Shown here piece after piece: positions 1 through 8,520 of a stretch of 50,278 nucleotides of DNA; positions within the stretch are counted from its first letter, which is position 1; each line of letters opens with the position of its first letter. The stretch covers positions 1 to 50,278 of the forward strand of contig DATFMP010000041.1 of assembly GCA_035266845.1 (NCBI GenBank), read 5' to 3'. The position numbers and the translations under genes are program-made. The stretch is from DATFMP01 sp035266845. GTDB lineage: Bacteria; SAR324; JACQKK01. A model generated the notes under the pieces. The model searched no databases. It was given only the letters and a program-made list of their open reading frames with translations, and had not been told where the DNA came from.

Positions 1-175
1 GCGCATGACCTATCGGGTACGCCCCGTGCAGAAGGGGAGGGGGACTTGCCTCGACCGCGATGGCATCCGCTCGCTCCTGCGGAGGAGGGCAGACGGAAGC
101 TACTGTGCGCCGATAGCCGCAATGTCGCGCCGCAGGCTTGCGCTGTTCAATCCATAACCGTTCAGGAGTGTCGTG

Positions 176-1864
176 ATGCACCAAATCCCCGTTCGAACCA
201 AGCTGCTCGCGGTGGGTGCAGCGCTGCTCGTGCTGTTCGCGTTCTACGCGGCCGCGCTGTACGCGCAGAGCCCCCCCGCCGCCACCCCGGCACCCGCGGC
301 GGAGCCGGCCGGTGACCCGACCGGCGCGACCCTCACCACCCCGAATGCCTTCCTCGCCGGATGGGCCTCGGGCGTTTCCAGCAAGCCGGACGGCTCGGAC
401 TGGACGGCGTTCAAGGACCCCGAAAACCCGACCACCAAAGAGCTGGCTGCGGATGTGGCCCATGCGTTCTACTCCATCAACTTCGTATGGACGCTCGTGG
501 CCGGGTTCCTGGTGATGTTCATGCAAGCCGGGTTTGCCATGGTGGAAACGGGCCTGATTCGCGCCAAGAACGTCGGTCACACGATGGCCATGAACTTCAT
601 GGTGTACGGCGTCGGGATGACGGGGTTCTTCGTGATGGGCTTCGCCCTGTTGTGCGGCGGCGTCAATGGCTCACCGATCGGAGGGCCGGGCGCGCTCGGC
701 GGTATAGCCGTGTTGAACAAGATGTTCACCATCTCCGTCGGCGGCCACGACTGGGGTCTGTTCGGCACGACTGGGTTCTTCCTGTCCGGGCATGCATATG
801 ATGCGGCGGCCATTGTGTGGTTCCTGTTCATGATGGTGTTCATGGATACCACCGCTACCATTCCCACCGGTGCCGCGGCGGAACGCTGGAAGTACTCCAG
901 CTTCTTCGTGTTCAGCTTCTTCATTGGCGCCATCATTTACCCCATCTACGGCAACTGGCTGTGGGGCGGCGGGTGGCTGGCGGAGCTCGGCCTCAACGCC
1001 GGATTGGCTCATGGCGCGGTGGACTACGCAGGGTCCTCGGTGGTGCACCTGCAGGGGGGCGCGCTGGCGCTGGTGCTGGCCATCATGATCGGGCCCCGGT
1101 TGGGCAAGTTCGACTCGGAGGGCCGCCCACGGCCGATCGTGGGCCACAACATTCCCATGGCCGTGATCGGCACGTTCATCCTGGCCTTCGGCTGGTTTGG
1201 GTTCAACGCCGGATCGTCCCTGGCCGGCACGGACGGACGTATCGGCATCATTGCCGCCAATACCATGCTTGCCTCGGCAGCAGGTGCCATTGGCGCCACG
1301 GTGTACCACTGGTGGTTCCACAAAAAGCCGGACGTCTCCATGATGTGCAACGGCATGCTGGCCGGCCTGGTTGCGATCACGGCGCCCTGCTCCTTTGTGA
1401 CGCCCTGGGCGGCGTACCTGATCGGACTGATCGCTGGTGTGTTGGTGGTGGTCAGCGTGTACTTCTGGGAGCGCCTGGGCATTGACGATCCAGTGGGCGC
1501 CATCAGTGTGCACGGCGTCAATGGCGTGTGGGGGATGTTGGCCCTGGGCCTGTTCGCGGACGGTACCTACGGTGCCGGCTGGAACGGCGTGGGCTTCAGC
1601 TCCTACCTGGGCACCGCCGGTCAGGGCGTCACCGGTCTGTTCTACGGCGACGGCAAGCAGTTCCTGGCCGAGGTCATCGCATCCGTTTCCTGCATTGCCT
1701 GGAACGTGGCCGCCGGCGCGTTCTTCTTCTGGCTGACCGGTCTCATCGTGGGTGGCAACCGCGTGTCCGAGGAGATCGAGCGGCAAGGTCTGGACGTGCC
1801 GGAGATGGGTGCCCCCGGCTACACCGGACTGCGGATGGAGGACGCAGAAGCCCTGCGCGCCTAA
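176..1864 (+). CDS. amtB: AmtB-family ammonium transporter
   Basis: Inner-membrane ammonium/ammonia channel of the Amt/Rh family, 562 residues. The ATG at 176 is preferred over the GTG at 173 because AGGAG lies at 164-168 with a 7-nt gap. Residues about 8-30 form a hydrophobic signal-like segment, followed by an Ala/Pro-rich stretch of roughly 70 residues and then about 11 membrane helices. The family pore features are visible: the first pore histidine in SVVHLQGG (about residue 291), the GWFGFNAGSS segment, and the second pore histidine in VHGVNGVWG (about residue 446). The protein is longer than the usual 400-430 residues because of the N-terminal extension. No PII gene (glnK) is inside the window, although it could lie upstream. 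The adjacent livKHMGF operon fits a nitrogen-acquisition neighbourhood. Confidence 0.95.
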   Translation: MHQIPVRTKLLAVGAALLVLFAFYAAALYAQSPPAATPAPAAEPAGDPTGATLTTPNAFLAGWASGVSSKPDGSDWTAFKDPENPTTKELAADVAHAFYSINFVWTLVAGFLVMFMQAGFAMVETGLIRAKNVGHTMAMNFMVYGVGMTGFFVMGFALLCGGVNGSPIGGPGALGGIAVLNKMFTISVGGHDWGLFGTTGFFLSGHAYDAAAIVWFLFMMVFMDTTATIPTGAAAERWKYSSFFVFSFFIGAIIYPIYGNWLWGGGWLAELGLNAGLAHGAVDYAGSSVVHLQGGALALVLAIMIGPRLGKFDSEGRPRPIVGHNIPMAVIGTFILAFGWFGFNAGSSLAGTDGRIGIIAANTMLASAAGAIGATVYHWWFHKKPDVSMMCNGMLAGLVAITAPCSFVTPWAAYLIGLIAGVLVVVSVYFWERLGIDDPVGAISVHGVNGVWGMLALGLFADGTYGAGWNGVGFSSYLGTAGQGVTGLFYGDGKQFLAEVIASVSCIAWNVAAGAFFFWLTGLIVGGNRVSEEIERQGLDVPEMGAPGYTGLRMEDAEALRA

Positions 1865-1874
1865 GCAGATTCAG

Positions 1875-1935
1875 CCCGGTTGCGTCGGCACCGCCGAATC
1901 CCCTCTCCCCAGGGCCGGCTCCCAGCGCAACCGGG
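1875..1935 (+). terminator. Possible terminator/cruciform after amtB
   Basis: CCCGGTTGCG (1875-1884) is perfectly complementary to CGCAACCGGG (1926-1935), with a nested small hairpin TCGGC-ACC-GCCGA (1885-1897) in the loop. It is followed by the T-rich TTGTTT (1936-1941). It sits between the convergent ends of amtB and the DUF362 gene. The loop is long for a canonical intrinsic terminator. Confidence 0.45.
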
Positions 1936-1942
1936 TTGTTTC

Positions 1943-2956
1943 CTACGCTGTCACTTCCCTTGCCAGAATCCCGTTCAGCTTCTCCACGTAGCGCAGTCCC
2001 ACCGGATCGTCACTGACCAGCGCAATCTGATCGGGCCCCGTCACGCCCAGGCCCAGTTCCGCCGCCCGCGCGATCTGCTCCTGCGCGAAGATGGGACGCT
2101 CCATGATGTCGCGGTTGGAGCCCAGTGCCTTGAGGATGGCCAAGCCCACGGCATCCACGGCAATACGGTCCGTGCCGGCCACGATCACCTTCGGCTGCTT
2201 GCGCGTACCTCGGGAGGGGCCGCCGTCCGTGAAGGCCTCCAGCCCGTCCATCACGATCAATGCCGGTGTGTACGCCTGGTTGATCTCCGCGATCATCTTG
2301 CGCATGGAGCGGAACGACGTGTGCAACTCACCCATGTGCCGCTTGTGCGTGAGGCCCACGGACAGCTTGAGGGACATCGTGAACACGCCCCCGTAGCCGT
2401 GCGTCTTGAGGCAGCATGTGCTCACGACCCGCTCCGCCTCCAGCACCGGGCGGGGCACGTCGAACCCGTCGCTCCAGTGCGAGCCCTCGGGCCGCACGCG
2501 CACCCAGTCCTCCGGCGGCAGCTCTTCGAAGTTGATCAGCCGCACCCCCAGCCGCTCGCAGAGCGCCAGCACGCCCTTGTCGCGCATCACGCCGCCGGTG
2601 TCCGGCGGACCGGAGCGCTCCCCGATGACGATATCGCCGGCACCCATCTGCCGCAGTTGGACGATCAGGTGCTTCAGCGTGTCGTTGTGGGTGGAGGCCG
2701 GAAAGGGATCGGCGGTGTTGAAGTTGGGCTTGATCAGCACTTTCTTGCCACGCACCGGGTTCACTTTCAGCAACTCCACGGCCCTGCGGATGCCCGTGGC
2801 CCGATCGGCCCCCTTCACCAGCGCCACGGTGGACTTGCCGCCCGGCGCTCGCACAAACGGCGCAGCAGTACCCCGCGAAGGCTTGAGCCATGCCCCCGCC
2901 CCACTGCCTAGCACGCCACCGGCCATGGCGATCAGCAATGTTCGTCGGTGCATCAT
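1943..2956 (-). CDS. DUF362 domain-containing exported protein
   Basis: A 337-residue DUF362-type protein. The start is ATG 2956 (MMHRRTLLIAMAGG), with GGGAG a few bases upstream. The N-terminus has a twin-arginine-like RRTLL followed by a small hydrophobic Gly/Ala stretch, so Tat or Sec export is likely. The KVLIKPNFN motif near residue 55-65 and the VSTCCLKTHGYGG segment are typical of DUF362 proteins. Many relatives carry a 4Fe-4S ferredoxin motif; none is visible here. Biochemical function is not established for the family. It is convergent with amtB and divergent from livK, so it is not part of either operon. The family call is fairly sure; the role is unknown. Confidence 0.8.
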   Translation of the reverse strand: MMHRRTLLIAMAGGVLGSGAGAWLKPSRGTAAPFVRAPGGKSTVALVKGADRATGIRRAVELLKVNPVRGKKVLIKPNFNTADPFPASTHNDTLKHLIVQLRQMGAGDIVIGERSGPPDTGGVMRDKGVLALCERLGVRLINFEELPPEDWVRVRPEGSHWSDGFDVPRPVLEAERVVSTCCLKTHGYGGVFTMSLKLSVGLTHKRHMGELHTSFRSMRKMIAEINQAYTPALIVMDGLEAFTDGGPSRGTRKQPKVIVAGTDRIAVDAVGLAILKALGSNRDIMERPIFAQEQIARAAELGLGVTGPDQIALVSDDPVGLRYVEKLNGILAREVTA

Positions 2957-3237
2957 GGGATGTGGCTCCCGGTTGCAGCGCCATCTCCCCGCAGGAACCC
3001 CACAATTATCTGCCTCCATTGTAGCCCGACCGTGAAGCGCACAGAAGCCATCAGAGCGAACTTGCGAGGAAGCCCGGCGCGGGCGCCCGTTCGTGGGCCG
3101 ATGCGCCACAGTGAACGGAACGGGCGCTGCGTTATCCAATCGAAGACGGACGAGGGGAGGAGACCTGCACGCCGCCCTCCCGCTTTTGGCTATTCCACGG
3201 CTGGTGCGCACGCAGTCGGCGCGCCGCAAGGAGAATC

Positions 3238-4512
3238 ATGAACACCTCAGCACGCAAGACGATTTGGACGCTGGGAAGCTTCCTGGCGGCCATGGTGCTG
3301 GTGGCTGGCGTCGCGCTGGTGGCGCCCGCTGCCCACGCGAAGACCAAGGCGCCGATCCGCATTGGCGTGATCGCGCCGTTTTCGGCCATCGATGGGGCCT
3401 CGATCATCAACGGGGCCGAGATGGCGGTGGATGAAATCAACAAGGCCGGCGGGATCGAAGGGCGGCCTGTCAAGCTCTTCAAGTACGATAACCACGCCTC
3501 GGCCACCGACGCCGTGCGGGCCTTTCAGCGCGCGGTGAAGCAGGATCATGTGGTGGCCATGGCCGGCACGTTCATCAGCGAGGTCGCGCTGGCGATCGAG
3601 CCCTGGTCCGCGCGGCTGCACACGCCCTTTATCGTGACTGGCGCGGCGAGCACCAAGATCACGGGCGAGGTGCACAACCACTATGCCCGCGACAAATACG
3701 TGTTCCACAACTGGCTCAACTCGGACTTTCAGGGCCGCGTCGTCTGCGATTTCGCCAAAGATGAACTGGTGGGCAAGCTGGGCTACAAGACGGCCGTGGT
3801 GATGAGCGAGGATGCCGCCTGGACTCAGCCACTGGATGTGAGCTACCTGAAGTGCCTGCCCAAGGCCGGCCTGAAGGTGCTGGATCACATCCGCTTTTCA
3901 CCGGATACCAACGACTTCACACCGCTGTTCAATAAGGTCGAGTCCGAGCACGCGGACGTCATTATCGCGGGCTGGGCGCACGTGGGCGTGAAGCCGACCG
4001 TGCAATGGCACCAGCAGCAGGTGCCGGCGTTGCTGGCCGGGATCAATGCCCAGGCCGGGGCGAGCAGCTTCTGGAAGAGCACCAACGGCGATACGGAGGG
4101 CGTCATCACCGGAACCGCCGGTGTGTCCGGTGCCGCCGTGACGCCCAAGAGCGAGCCCTTCACCAAGGCTTATACCAAGCGCTACCACACCACGCCGGCC
4201 TACAACGCGTACTCCACCTACGATTCGATCTACATGCTCAAGGCGGCCATCGAGCGTGAGCACTCCACCAACGCGGACAAGCTGGTGACGGGTCTGGAGA
4301 AGACGGACTACCTGGGCACCGTGGGTCGCGTGAAGTTCTACGGCCGCAACGATCTCTATACGCACGGCATGGAGTACGGCAAAGACCTGGTGCAGACGGT
4401 GGTGTTCCAGTGGCAGCACGGCAAGCAGGTGCCAGTCTGGCCGCACAGGGTCTCCCTGGCCAAGCTGGAGGTGCCGTCCTTCGTGAAGCAGCACGTCGCG
4501 ATGAACCGGTAG
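3238..4512 (+). CDS. Branched-chain amino-acid/amide ABC importer, substrate-binding protein (LivK-like)
   Basis: Periplasmic type-I solute-binding protein of 424 residues. AAGGAG (3228-3233) precedes the ATG. A Sec signal peptide occupies about residues 1-35 (hydrophobic stretch ending PAAHA). The mature chain begins with KAPIRIGVIAPFSAIDG, the usual entry strand of LivK/HAAT proteins, followed by GAEMAVDEINKAGGI and the two-lobe periplasmic-binding fold. It is the first gene of a livK-livH-livM-livGF operon. Binding specificity cannot be read from the sequence: leucine-type amino acids, amides, urea or small acids are all possible. The proximity to amtB makes a nitrogenous ligand plausible, which is inference. 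Confidence 0.88.
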   Translation: MNTSARKTIWTLGSFLAAMVLVAGVALVAPAAHAKTKAPIRIGVIAPFSAIDGASIINGAEMAVDEINKAGGIEGRPVKLFKYDNHASATDAVRAFQRAVKQDHVVAMAGTFISEVALAIEPWSARLHTPFIVTGAASTKITGEVHNHYARDKYVFHNWLNSDFQGRVVCDFAKDELVGKLGYKTAVVMSEDAAWTQPLDVSYLKCLPKAGLKVLDHIRFSPDTNDFTPLFNKVESEHADVIIAGWAHVGVKPTVQWHQQQVPALLAGINAQAGASSFWKSTNGDTEGVITGTAGVSGAAVTPKSEPFTKAYTKRYHTTPAYNAYSTYDSIYMLKAAIEREHSTNADKLVTGLEKTDYLGTVGRVKFYGRNDLYTHGMEYGKDLVQTVVFQWQHGKQVPVWPHRVSLAKLEVPSFVKQHVAMNR

Positions 4513-4552
4513 GCTCCGTGATCCTGCCGCACAACGACCCGAGAGCGAAGCG

Positions 4553-5434
4553 ATGACCCTGTTGCTGCAAGTGCTGGTGGATGGCTTCGTGATCGGCGCG
4601 CTTTACGGCCTCGGGGCTGCCGGCTTCACCATCATTTTCGGCGTCTCGGGCGTGCTGAACCTCGCCCATGGCGGCGTGATGGTGGTGGCGGCCATGGTGG
4701 CCTGGATGGTTGCCGGCGGTATCCTGCACGCCAGCCTGCTCACAGGCGTGGTGTGCGGGGTGGCCGCCGGCATGGTCACCGCCTACGCGACCTACTATCT
4801 CGTGGTGCGCCCGGCGCAGCGGTCGCGGCGCATCCCGGATGAGGAGCGCGAAATCTTCATTCTCACAGCGACGCTCCTGCTGGGCATCGTGATCCAGGAG
4901 GGCATCGCCTATCTCTTTACCTCTAATCCGGTCACCGTACCGCCGCTGGTGTCTGGCGTGGTGCACGTGTTCGGCGTGCGCACCCCCACCAACGAGTTGC
5001 TGATCGGTGTCATCTCCTGGGTGGTGTTGGGATTACTATGGCTGTTCGTCAACCGCACGCGGCAGGGCAAGGCCGTGCTGGCGGCGTCCATTAACCCCCA
5101 CGGGCTGGCGATGCTCGGCTTCGAGCTGCCGCAGATCCATCGGCTGGTGTGGGGCCTGTATGGCCTGCTGGGTGGCGTGGCGGGCGTGCTGCTGGCCACG
5201 TTCGAGGGCGCCAGTTCCGGGTTGGTCGGAGGGCTAACGGCCAGCGCCTTCATCATCGTCGTGCTGGGCGGCCTGGGCAGCGTACCGGGCTCGTTGGTGG
5301 CGGCCTACGTGATCGGCTTCATGGAGACGGTGACGGCGTACCTGATTTCCCCCGCCATCCGCACCCTGCCGGGCATGGTGCTGTTGCTGCTGATCCTCTA
5401 CGTCCGCCCCCAAGGCCTGCTTGGCCGGCGCTGA
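4553..5434 (+). CDS. livH: Branched-chain amino-acid ABC transporter permease (LivH-like)
   Basis: Inner-membrane permease subunit, 293 residues, almost entirely hydrophobic with about eight helices. The start MTLLLQVLVDGFVIGALYGLGAAGFTI and the GVLNLAHGGVMVV segment are characteristic of LivH. The cytoplasmic coupling region includes GLYGLLGGVAGVLLA and VLGGLGSVPGSLVAAYVIG. It lies 40 nt after livK and just upstream of livM on the same strand, so it should pair with LivM to form the transmembrane pore of the importer. The gene symbol reflects family membership, not proven substrate. Confidence 0.9.
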   Translation: MTLLLQVLVDGFVIGALYGLGAAGFTIIFGVSGVLNLAHGGVMVVAAMVAWMVAGGILHASLLTGVVCGVAAGMVTAYATYYLVVRPAQRSRRIPDEEREIFILTATLLLGIVIQEGIAYLFTSNPVTVPPLVSGVVHVFGVRTPTNELLIGVISWVVLGLLWLFVNRTRQGKAVLAASINPHGLAMLGFELPQIHRLVWGLYGLLGGVAGVLLATFEGASSGLVGGLTASAFIIVVLGGLGSVPGSLVAAYVIGFMETVTAYLISPAIRTLPGMVLLLLILYVRPQGLLGRR

Positions 5435-5483
5435 GCGGCGGACGGAAACGCAAATCGGAACGTCAATGAAAAGGGAGCGGCTG

Positions 5484-6407
5484 ATGCAGTGGCTGCGGAG
5501 CCCCCGCCTGTGGGTCGCCGCCCTCGCCCTGGTGGCGATGGTGCTGCTGCCGTTGTGGGTCTCGGAGTATGTGCTGGGCGTATTGACCATCGCGTACTAC
5601 TTCGGCGTGTTCGCCATGTCCTGGGACCTGCTCTTTGGTTACGCGGGAGAGGTGAACTTCGGCCCCACGTTTCTGATCGGGATCGGTGCCTATGTCAGCG
5701 GCATGCTGAACATCTACACCAGCGTGCCCATGGTGCTGTGCATCGCAGCTGGGGCTGTCGCCGCCGTGATCGCGGGCGTGCTGCTCGCCTTGCCGGCCCT
5801 GCGACTGCGGGGGGCGTACTTCGGCCTGGTGACGCTGGTCTCCGTGCTGATCCTGCAGACGGTCATCGTGCTGTTCGCGAGCTACACCGGCGGCGAGATC
5901 GGGTTCTCGGTGCCCAGCATCCTCTCCATCGATTCCGGCGTGAACTACTACTATGCGCTGGCCTTCATGGTCGTTAGCGGGATGGTGCTGCTAGCCGTTG
6001 CACGTTCGCCCATGGGTCTGATCCTGCAGGCGACGGGGCAGGATCCCCTGGGCGCCCAGGCGCTGGGATTCAACGTCACCAAGCACAAGCTGGCCGCATT
6101 CTGTCTGAGCGCACTGTTTTCCGGTCTGGCCGGCGCACTCACGATCTTCTACCTGGGCTCGGTCTCCGTGAACACGGTGGTGGATCTCGCCGTGACCGTG
6201 CAGATCATCATCGCCGCGGTGCTGGGCGGTCGACGTACCATCGTGGGCGGCGCGCTGGGCGCCATTTTTCTCATTGTCGCCGCGGAATATCTGCGGCCCA
6301 TTGGTGAGCTGAGCAACTTGGTGGTGGCGGCGTTCGCGCTGATCGTGCTGCTCTTCATCCCGGATGGCTTCCTGGGACTGTTCCCGCGCAGGGAGGCGCG
6401 CTCATGA
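5484..6407 (+). CDS. livM: Branched-chain amino-acid ABC transporter permease (LivM-like)
   Basis: Second inner-membrane permease, 307 residues from ATG 5484 (MQWLRSPRLWVAAL), chosen because GGGAG at 5473-5477 sits 6 nt upstream. An in-frame ATG at 5466 and a TTG at 5421, which would overlap livH, are alternatives. The chain carries the LivM hallmark AMSWDLLFGYAGEVNFGPTF and, in the second half, VLGGRRTIVGGALGA, plus about eight to ten hydrophobic helices. Its stop overlaps the start of the next gene as ATGA (6404-6407), implying translational coupling with the ATPase and a strict stoichiometry. Confidence 0.9.
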   Translation: MQWLRSPRLWVAALALVAMVLLPLWVSEYVLGVLTIAYYFGVFAMSWDLLFGYAGEVNFGPTFLIGIGAYVSGMLNIYTSVPMVLCIAAGAVAAVIAGVLLALPALRLRGAYFGLVTLVSVLILQTVIVLFASYTGGEIGFSVPSILSIDSGVNYYYALAFMVVSGMVLLAVARSPMGLILQATGQDPLGAQALGFNVTKHKLAAFCLSALFSGLAGALTIFYLGSVSVNTVVDLAVTVQIIIAAVLGGRRTIVGGALGAIFLIVAAEYLRPIGELSNLVVAAFALIVLLFIPDGFLGLFPRREARS

Positions 6408-7864
6408 GCCTGCTGAAGGTGACGGGACTGGGCAAGCGCTTTGGCGGGTTGATCGCCGTACGCGATCTCTCCTTCTCGCTGGATCCAGGGGAGATTCTGG
6501 GGCTGATCGGCCCCAACGGCTCGGGCAAGTCCACCACGATGGGGCTTGTGATGGGTGTTATTCCGCCGGACACAGGCTCGGTCCGCCTGGGGGGCACGGA
6601 CATGACCGGCTGGGCGCCACACCGCGTGGCCAAGCATGGCGTGAGCCTGATGTTCCAGCACTCCCGGCCACTGCGCCGGCATTCGGTGCTGGAGAACATC
6701 GAACTGGCCCTGCTACCCGATTCCCTCTGGAACTTTGTGCCCCACCCTCGTGTGGCGCGCCGCGCACGGGAGATCGCCGAGCGCGTCGGACTGGAGGAGT
6801 TCGTGGAGCGCTGGCCGGAAACCCTGCCCTACGCGCATCTGCGGAGGCTGGAGCTGGCGAAGGCGATCGCGCGCGATCCGCAGGTGCTGCTGATCGACGA
6901 GCCATTCGCCGGCCTTACCATGGCGGAGATGCGGGAGTTCTCCGCATTGATCTCGTCCCTGCGCGACGAGCGCCGTGCCGTGCTGCTGGTAGACCACAAC
7001 GTGAAGGGCGTCCGCGCGTTGGTGGACCGTGTGCTGGCCATGCATGTGGGCAGCAAGATCGCGGAGGGCACGCCCGACCAGGTGATGAGTGATCCCACCG
7101 TGCGCTCCGTATACTTGGGCGGCTCGCTGGATGGCGGCCCGGAGACGGCCGACCGGGGCGCAGTCGCCGGTCCACCGCTGCTGCAGGTGGAATCCCTGCG
7201 CGTGCACTACGACCGGGCGCAGGCCCTGGACGGCGTGGACCTGGAGGTGCGTGAGGGCGAACTGGTGTCCGTGGTGGGCCTCAATGGCGCAGGCAAGACG
7301 ACGCTGTTCAATGCCGTCTCCGGCTTCGTGGCGCATGAGGGGTTTATCCGCTGGCGTGGGGAATCGCTGGATGGCGCCACGCCCGGTGCGGTGGCCCGGG
7401 CGGGCATCGTGCAGTGTCCCGAATCGCGTGAGCTGTTCGGCGACATGACCGTGGCGGAGAACCTCGAGATGGGCGGCTACCACCTGTCGCGTGAGGACTA
7501 CGCCCGCCAGCACGCCACCGTTCTGGCGCTGTTCCCCATCCTGGCCGAACGGCAACGGCAGACGGCGCGCACCCTGAGCGGCGGAGAGCAACAGATGCTC
7601 GCTATCGGGCGTGCGCTCATGACGCGGCCACGCCTGCTGATCCTCGACGAGCCCAGCATGGGGTTGGCGCCGCTCGTGATGGAGCACATCTCCACCGCTA
7701 TCGAGGCCCTGCGTGCCGAGGGCGTGACGGTGTTGCTGGGCGAGCAGAACGTCTCGTTCGCCTTGCGTCATTCCGATCGCGTGTATCTGCTGGAGCAGGG
7801 CCGCATTGCCTGGCAGGGGGCGCCAGGCGCCTTCGCCGAGGCCACCGGCGAGCGCTACCTCTAG
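6404..7864 (+). CDS. Fused LivG-LivF ABC transporter ATPase
   Basis: One 486-residue polypeptide containing two ABC ATPase domains, whereas LivG and LivF are normally separate proteins of about 250 and 235 residues. The N-half (LivG-like, about 1-245) has Walker A GPNGSGKS (36-43) and Walker B VLLIDEP (161-167). Its signature region reads LPYAH (141-145), where LivG proteins usually have a YG-D-Q form, so the signature is degenerate. The C-half (LivF-like, about 258-486) has Walker A GLNGAGKTT (from 292), an intact LSGGEQQ (from 391), Walker B LLILDEP (411-417) and the LivF-type GEQNVSFAL in place of an H-loop histidine. The linker around residues 240-257 is short and Gly/Ala-rich. It closes the liv operon. 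Confidence 0.9.
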   Translation: MSLLKVTGLGKRFGGLIAVRDLSFSLDPGEILGLIGPNGSGKSTTMGLVMGVIPPDTGSVRLGGTDMTGWAPHRVAKHGVSLMFQHSRPLRRHSVLENIELALLPDSLWNFVPHPRVARRAREIAERVGLEEFVERWPETLPYAHLRRLELAKAIARDPQVLLIDEPFAGLTMAEMREFSALISSLRDERRAVLLVDHNVKGVRALVDRVLAMHVGSKIAEGTPDQVMSDPTVRSVYLGGSLDGGPETADRGAVAGPPLLQVESLRVHYDRAQALDGVDLEVREGELVSVVGLNGAGKTTLFNAVSGFVAHEGFIRWRGESLDGATPGAVARAGIVQCPESRELFGDMTVAENLEMGGYHLSREDYARQHATVLALFPILAERQRQTARTLSGGEQQMLAIGRALMTRPRLLILDEPSMGLAPLVMEHISTAIEALRAEGVTVLLGEQNVSFALRHSDRVYLLEQGRIAWQGAPGAFAEATGERYL

Positions 7865-8520
7865 CCCTCCTACCTGTCGTCCACGGCGCGTCCGTGCTTG
7901 GCCGATCCAGCCAGCCGCCTCCAAGCCCAAGGGGCACACCCCGCATCGGCCGCCGCTGCTTCCCAACGCATGCGCCGATTGCCCCCGGCGGGCAGATCCG
8001 CCGTCAGGCCCCGCTATTCGCCGCCGCACGCAATTCCGAGAATTGATTTAATGTTGGCGCAGTCCAGATGTCTGTGTTAGGAACACGCAGACGGGGGAAG
8101 CGTCTCAGTCCCTATGCGAATGGAAGCGGGGTCTGGCGTCTCGGGCTGTCAGCCGTGGCGGCAACCGGCGGGTCAGTGCGGCATCGAGCGATGCAACTGG
8201 CCAGCGTGGCGACCGCCAAGCTGCAGCGCCAGACGAGCAGACCGGCGTGCCCCTGTCGCCGCCACCACCACCCTGTGACCGTACGCAAGGGCGTGGCGGC
8301 CGACCACGTCGCTGTTCGAAGGGGAGCGTGGTGATGGCGCTTCGATCGTCGCGCAAGCGCGAGGCGGAGGGGATGAAGCCTCTGCTTGCTGAGGCCCGAA
8401 GCCCACGAAGTCTGGGGTTACGACTGGGCACGGAACCTTGGCCCAATCGTGGCCTGCAACGGTTCATTTGCTGTTCACAGCGGTCTGCACACGTCCACTG
8501 TTTGCGTGGAAAGGGGTCCT
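7865..8520. other. 656-bp intergenic region with small palindromes
   Basis: No convincing gene is seen between the liv operon and the dehydrogenase. Reading frames here have no family resemblance. Visible structure includes the inverted repeat CAATTC-CGA-GAATTG (8031-8045) followed by AT-rich TTGATTTAATG, and a hairpin GTCTGTGTT / AACACGCAGAC (8070-8092, one bulged G). These are the best candidates for an operator or leader structure for the downstream six-gene block. No promoter with both boxes was convincing. Confidence 0.4.

Noticed and set aside
61..175. A sigma54 (NtrC-dependent) promoter for amtB
   Set aside because: I looked for GG-N10-GC near 61-141; TGGCAT and TTGC occur, but not with the required spacing.
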